A stretch of 18,348 bases of DNA from Candidatus Rokuibacteriota bacterium (GTDB lineage Bacteria; Methylomirabilota; Methylomirabilia; Rokubacteriales; CSP1-6), in contig JACQRS010000005.1 in the NCBI GenBank assembly GCA_016206385.1, positions 1 to 18,348 of the forward strand, in the 5' to 3' direction. Below, piece after piece: positions 15,063 through 18,348 of this stretch (position 1 is the stretch's first letter; every line of letters starts with the position of its first letter). The notes beneath the pieces are model-generated. The model had not been told where the DNA came from, searched no databases, and saw nothing but the letters and a program-made list of their open reading frames with translations. Made by a program: the position numbers and the translations under genes.

Positions 15063-15746
15063 ATGGGGGCTGAGGGACCGGGGACGGGGGTCTGGCCCTT
15101 GGCGTCGCGGACGGGATGGGCACGCCTTCGACCGGGGCGACGAGGCCTGTGGCTGGCAGCGGTCTGCCTGATCCTCCTCCTCGGGATCTGGCTGTCGCAC
15201 CCGCTGTGGCTGCCGCTGCCGGCAGAGTGGCTGGCTGCGGGGGACCCGCCGACCCCGGCCGACGCCATCGTGGTCCTTTCAGGAAGGGCATCCGAGCGAG
15301 CGCCACTGGCTGCACGACTGTATCAGCAGGGGTTCGCCCCTCTGGTGATCACTCTCGGAGGCCGGGAGGATCCTGTCGGCGAGGCCCTGGGCACGCCGCG
15401 GACCGAGGCCGCCCTGAACGCCGCGGTGCTTCGCCGGAACGCGGTCCCGCGAGAGGCCATCCTGGAGGTGCCCCGTGGGAACAGCACCTGGGATGAGGCG
15501 CAGGCCTTCCGCAACCTGGCGCGAACCCGGGCGATCCGGAGCGCGCTCCTGGTCACCTCGGCGCTGCACGCGCGCAGGGCCCGCTGGGCCTTCCGGCGCA
15601 CGCTGGACGGGGACGGGATCAGCATCCGGGTGGTGGTCCCCTCGCTCGAACCGGGCGTCCTGGAACGCTGGTGGGAGAACGGGCAGGTGGCGTTGGGCGT
15701 GGGAATCGAGTACCTGAAGCTCGCGTACTACGTATGGCGCCACTGA
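15063..15746 (+). CDS. YdcF/SanA/ElyC-like DUF218 membrane-anchored protein
   Basis: This 227-residue protein has one membrane segment near residues 28-46, then the DUF218 domain from about D67: ADAIVVLSG, ERAPLAARLYQQGFAPLVITLGG, PRGNSTWDEA and LLVTSALHARRA. These are the family's conserved blocks in order. The bulk would face the periplasm. Members (SanA, ElyC, YdcF) are linked to envelope or undecaprenyl-linked processes but the enzymatic reaction is not settled. ATG 15063 has GGGG five bases upstream, supplied by the end of repeat H. It sits 19 bases before the O-antigen ligase-like gene, so the two probably share a transcript. Confidence 0.85.
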   Translation: MGAEGPGTGVWPLASRTGWARLRPGRRGLWLAAVCLILLLGIWLSHPLWLPLPAEWLAAGDPPTPADAIVVLSGRASERAPLAARLYQQGFAPLVITLGGREDPVGEALGTPRTEAALNAAVLRRNAVPREAILEVPRGNSTWDEAQAFRNLARTRAIRSALLVTSALHARRARWAFRRTLDGDGISIRVVVPSLEPGVLERWWENGQVALGVGIEYLKLAYYVWRH

Positions 15747-15765
15747 TGGTGGGAGCGCTGAACCG

Positions 15766-17250
15766 ATGAATGGTCGTCTGGCGGCAGAGAACATTCCGGC
15801 ACGGATGCTCTCCGCCGGAGGCGTGGCAGCCCTCGGCCTGGCCCTGGGGTGGGGAGCGGTCACCATTCCCCCACCTGTCTGGCTGGGGCTCGCGGGGGTT
15901 GCGGGCCTCTTCGTGACGGTGGTCCGGCCGGACCTGGTGGTGATACTCCTGGCGCTGTCCATCCCGCTGGGGGTCGAAATTCCCATCGGCGCTATCGCGA
16001 CCGGCTTCACGATCGGTGAGACCCTGTACACCAAAACCACCGTGAGCCTTTCCCCCACGGACTTTCTGCTGGGGTTCTTGACCCTCGCCTTGTTCGTCCG
16101 GGCGGCCGTGGACCCTGACCTCCGGCGTCGCCTGCATACGCCGCTCAGCCGGCCCCTGCTGGCCTTCTGGCTGGCGGCCGGCCTGTCGCTACTGGTTCAG
16201 CGGAACACACTTCCGCAGTTCGCCTTCCTGATCTGCGCCCTGTACTGGATGCGGCTCGGAGAGGTCTTCGCCGTTTACTTCATCGTGGTCGCGGTCATCC
16301 GGGATCGTGTCTCATGGGAGCGATGTTTTCGGGCCGCCTTCGTGGGGGCGATGCTGTCCGTCTTGATCTCCCTCGCCATCAACCTGGCCTACCCGATCCG
16401 AGGCGAGGAGTGGCGCCAACCGATTAATCTGGCCCTGAAGTACTCGGGTGAAGTGGGCAATTTCTATATCCTGTGGATGGGCGTGATTCTCGGGCTCCTG
16501 GAGCTTGGTCCACGGCTGTCCAGGCGGCCGCTCTACCTCGCCCTGGCAGGCTTGGCCGCCCTCGACACCCTGGTCCTGGGCAAGCGGGTGCTCCTGGTGG
16601 CCCTCTTGGTCGCCCTGCTCGCCGTCGGGATGCTGACGCGCCGGGTCTTCCGCCTGGGGCTCTTGCTGCCCATGCTGCTCCTCCTGGCCCCCCTGGCGGT
16701 CGTGGTATTCCCGGAGAAGCTGGAGGAACGCCTGGTCGCGACCTTCGTCTCGGACCAGGAGACGTGGCACACGCTGCGCGATGAGGCGCGGGAGCAGGGG
16801 GTCCCCCTCGGCCTGGTGGATTCCCTGGATGCTGTTCCCATTGATCCCTCCGGCCGTCACCGCTTGATTCGCTGGACCATGGCGGTCGCCGGGTTTCTCA
16901 AGCATCCCGTCCTCGGGGTGGGCTTCTGGGCCTCGCCGTGGGCGGGTATCGGCTTGACGCATAACCAGTTCCTCCAGGTGCTGGCCGAGATGGGCCTGGT
17001 CGGGTTTGCCGCGCTGTCCTGGATGATGCTGGCGATGGCGCGGACGCTGCGCCAGACAGCAGTGCAGGCCAGCGGCCCGCAGGGGATCGCCCTACGCTGG
17101 GGACTCATCGCCTCGGCAATCAGCCTGGTGGTGCAGAGCTTCGCGGGATCGCCCCTGGTGTACTTCAGCTTCATGCTGGCGTTCCTGTACATGATGGCGC
17201 TCCTGGTGGCGGGCAGTCGGTTGGCTGACGAGGGTGTGAAGCAGACATGA
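15766..17250 (+). CDS. O-antigen ligase/polymerase family membrane protein (WaaL/Wzy-type)
   Basis: This 494-residue protein has about ten or more hydrophobic segments from residue 17 onward. The diagnostic region is the large loop that ends GVGFWASPWAGIGLTHNQFLQVLAEMGLVGF. H399 followed by N is the conserved HN pair of the O-antigen ligase domain, and VLAEMGLVG is the next-helix signature. The protein would polymerise exported repeat units (Wzy) or ligate them to a lipid or protein acceptor (WaaL); the sequence alone does not separate these. With the flippase at 1439 it suggests a Wzx/Wzy-dependent pathway. The ATG at 15766 is preceded by GGGAG about 11 bases upstream. The stop overlaps the next start (ATGA). 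Confidence 0.85.
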   Translation: MNGRLAAENIPARMLSAGGVAALGLALGWGAVTIPPPVWLGLAGVAGLFVTVVRPDLVVILLALSIPLGVEIPIGAIATGFTIGETLYTKTTVSLSPTDFLLGFLTLALFVRAAVDPDLRRRLHTPLSRPLLAFWLAAGLSLLVQRNTLPQFAFLICALYWMRLGEVFAVYFIVVAVIRDRVSWERCFRAAFVGAMLSVLISLAINLAYPIRGEEWRQPINLALKYSGEVGNFYILWMGVILGLLELGPRLSRRPLYLALAGLAALDTLVLGKRVLLVALLVALLAVGMLTRRVFRLGLLLPMLLLLAPLAVVVFPEKLEERLVATFVSDQETWHTLRDEAREQGVPLGLVDSLDAVPIDPSGRHRLIRWTMAVAGFLKHPVLGVGFWASPWAGIGLTHNQFLQVLAEMGLVGFAALSWMMLAMARTLRQTAVQASGPQGIALRWGLIASAISLVVQSFAGSPLVYFSFMLAFLYMMALLVAGSRLADEGVKQT

Positions 17251-18278
17251 CCGGGTCGAGCCAGAGCCGCCGCATCCTGGTGGTGATTGGGGCGTGGGAG
17301 GGGGCCAAGGGGTGGGGTGCGGCCCGGGCCCTGGAAGAGCTGGGCCACACGGTGAGCCTCTTCGACGACTGGAACTTCGGCTTCACCCGCTACACGCTCG
17401 CCACAGCGCTCTTGCGCCTGGCGGCGTGGGCGCCCCCGGTGAGTCGAATCCTCACGCGCCTGGCCAGCCTTCGCTTCCGGGTGGCGGCCAGCCGAATCCG
17501 ACCGGAGATCATCCTGGTCATCCGCGGAGACCGGGTGGAGCCGGATGCCGTTGCCGCCGCAAAGCAAACCACGGGAGCGGTCACCGTCAACTGGCTGTCC
17601 GACAATCCCTTGCTGGTCCCTGCGCTCCTGCGGGCCGCACAGGTGTACGACCGGCTGTACGTGAAGGACAGCTACGTGCAGGTGGAGCTGGGAAAGCTCG
17701 GCCTGGATCGGGTTGGCTATCTCGGTCAGTGCTGCGCGCCGGAACTGCACCGGACGGTTCCGCTGACCCCGGCCCAGCAAGCCTTCTATGGCAGCGACCT
17801 GGCGGTGGTGGGCGTGCCGTACCCGCTCCGCCTCCGGTACCTGGAGCGGCTCACGGACTTCGACCTCAAGGTCTGGGTGGACCATCCGGCGGTCCGCCTG
17901 CCCCGGCGCTCGGTGATCCGCCGGTACATGGTCCGACACAAGGCGTTCGGGCTGGAGCAGACGCGGGTGTTCAACGCCGCCCGCATCGTCCTGAATACCC
18001 ACCACCCGCAGGACATCCACGGGGTCAACCTGCGGACATTCGAGGCCGCTGGCTGCGGGGCCTTCCAGCTTGTGGACTGGAAGCCGGATCTTCCGCGATT
18101 CTTCGAGCCGGAACAGGAGATGGTGACGTTCCGGACGCTGGCGGAGCTGCGCGATCTGGCCCGCTATTTCCTGGACCATCCGGAGGAACGGAAGCGGATT
18201 GCCGAGCGGGCGCAGAAGCGGGCTCACGCCGAGCACACCTACCGCCAGCGCATGCTGGCCATCCTGGGTGATCTCTGA
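17247..18278 (+). CDS. CgeB-like glycosyltransferase (GT-B, Glyco_trans_1_2 C-terminus)
   Basis: This 343-residue soluble protein begins with a Rossmann-like half (RRILVVIGAWEG, TVNWLSDNPLL). The C-terminal half has LNTHHPQDIHGVNLRTFEAAGCGAF (N261 to E266) and LARYFLDHPEERKRIAERAQKRAHAEHTYRQRM. This arrangement is typical of CgeB/spore-maturation-type glycosyltransferases, which occur widely in surface-glycan and flagellin-glycan loci. It should add a sugar at the cytoplasmic face. It overlaps the upstream stop by four bases and its own stop overlaps the next ATG, so it is coupled both ways. Donor and acceptor are unknown. Confidence 0.82.
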   Translation: MTGSSQSRRILVVIGAWEGAKGWGAARALEELGHTVSLFDDWNFGFTRYTLATALLRLAAWAPPVSRILTRLASLRFRVAASRIRPEIILVIRGDRVEPDAVAAAKQTTGAVTVNWLSDNPLLVPALLRAAQVYDRLYVKDSYVQVELGKLGLDRVGYLGQCCAPELHRTVPLTPAQQAFYGSDLAVVGVPYPLRLRYLERLTDFDLKVWVDHPAVRLPRRSVIRRYMVRHKAFGLEQTRVFNAARIVLNTHHPQDIHGVNLRTFEAAGCGAFQLVDWKPDLPRFFEPEQEMVTFRTLAELRDLARYFLDHPEERKRIAERAQKRAHAEHTYRQRMLAILGDL

Positions 18279-18348
18279 TGACTAATGGAGAGCGGGACAC
18301 GGCCCGACGGGTCGGACGGTACTTCGAAACGCACTCGCGACGGTACGA
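18278..18348 (+). CDS. Partial gene, probable class I SAM-dependent methyltransferase N-terminus
   Basis: Twenty-three complete codons are visible before the window ends: MTNGERDTARRVGRYFETHS then RRY. The ATG overlaps the previous TGA. The pattern of a basic RRVGRYFETHSRRY segment resembles the start of methyltransferases that open with a YF-x3-(A/S)-x-R-(Y/F)D element ahead of the SAM domain. No SAM motif is in the window, so the product call is tentative; that a gene starts here is likely. Confidence 0.5.
   Translation, partial: MTNGERDTARRVGRYFETHSRRY

Noticed and set aside
16857..18236. 459-codon minus-strand open frame
   Set aside because: It is antisense to the ligase and CgeB-like genes, both of which carry clear family motifs on the + strand.

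Overview
The window is GC-rich DNA, near 70% in most genes by eye. It reads as part of a bacterial cell-envelope or exopolysaccharide biosynthesis locus. All 14 credible genes, plus one gene cut by the right edge, lie on the + strand. Nothing here (rRNA, ribosomal protein, housekeeping gene) fixes the taxon. High GC, tightly overlapping starts and gap-filling CGCMAAG-type repeats remind me of uncultured soil or subsurface lineages such as Rokubacteria/Methylomirabilota, but that is a guess.

Layout. Positions 1-374 hold no gene and are full of short repeat arms. Block 1 (375-2883) is a zinc-ribbon SAM methyltransferase overlapping a Wzx-type flippase; the flippase is split by a one-base frame change at a run of nine T. 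Block 2 (3008-7710) is an FrhB/FdhB-type iron-sulfur protein overlapping a heparinase II/III-type lyase, then a Gfo/Idh/MocA oxidoreductase of visibly lower GC. Block 3 (7950-9131) is a second zinc-ribbon methyltransferase, a distant paralogue of the first. Block 4 (9336-14963) is five overlapping genes: a GT4-type glycosyltransferase, a GT2 polyprenyl-phosphate glycosyltransferase, a DUF2304 membrane protein, a GT39-type membrane glycosyltransferase and a fused MDR + Gfo/Idh/MocA oxidoreductase. Block 5 (15063 to the edge) is a YdcF/DUF218 protein, an O-antigen ligase/polymerase-type protein, a CgeB-like glycosyltransferase and the first 23 codons of a probable methyltransferase.

How it fits together. 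Glycosyltransferases (9336, 10543, 17247) would build a lipid-linked oligosaccharide. The GT2/DUF2304/GT39 trio suggests transfer of a sugar from a polyprenyl-phosphate donor at the membrane. The flippase exports the unit and the O-antigen ligase-like protein polymerises or ligates it. Methyltransferases, oxidoreductases and the FrhB-like protein would modify sugars, and the lyase would trim or clear polymer. The initiating phosphoglycosyltransferase and the Wza/Wzc export machinery are not in the window.

The most unusual feature is the repeat family. Every intergenic gap longer than 30 bases (1-374, 2884-3007, 7711-7949, 9132-9335, 14964-15062) is occupied by inverted arms built from roughly 9-base CGCMAAG units, and I saw none inside genes apart from one arm covering a stop codon. 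Blocks 2 and 4 are bracketed by near-identical copies in opposite orientation (29/30 for block 2; 34/34 and 37/38 for block 4). A 20-base inverted match brackets block 1. The locus therefore looks like cassettes separated by palindromic elements. The T9 tract in the flippase is the second item worth checking.
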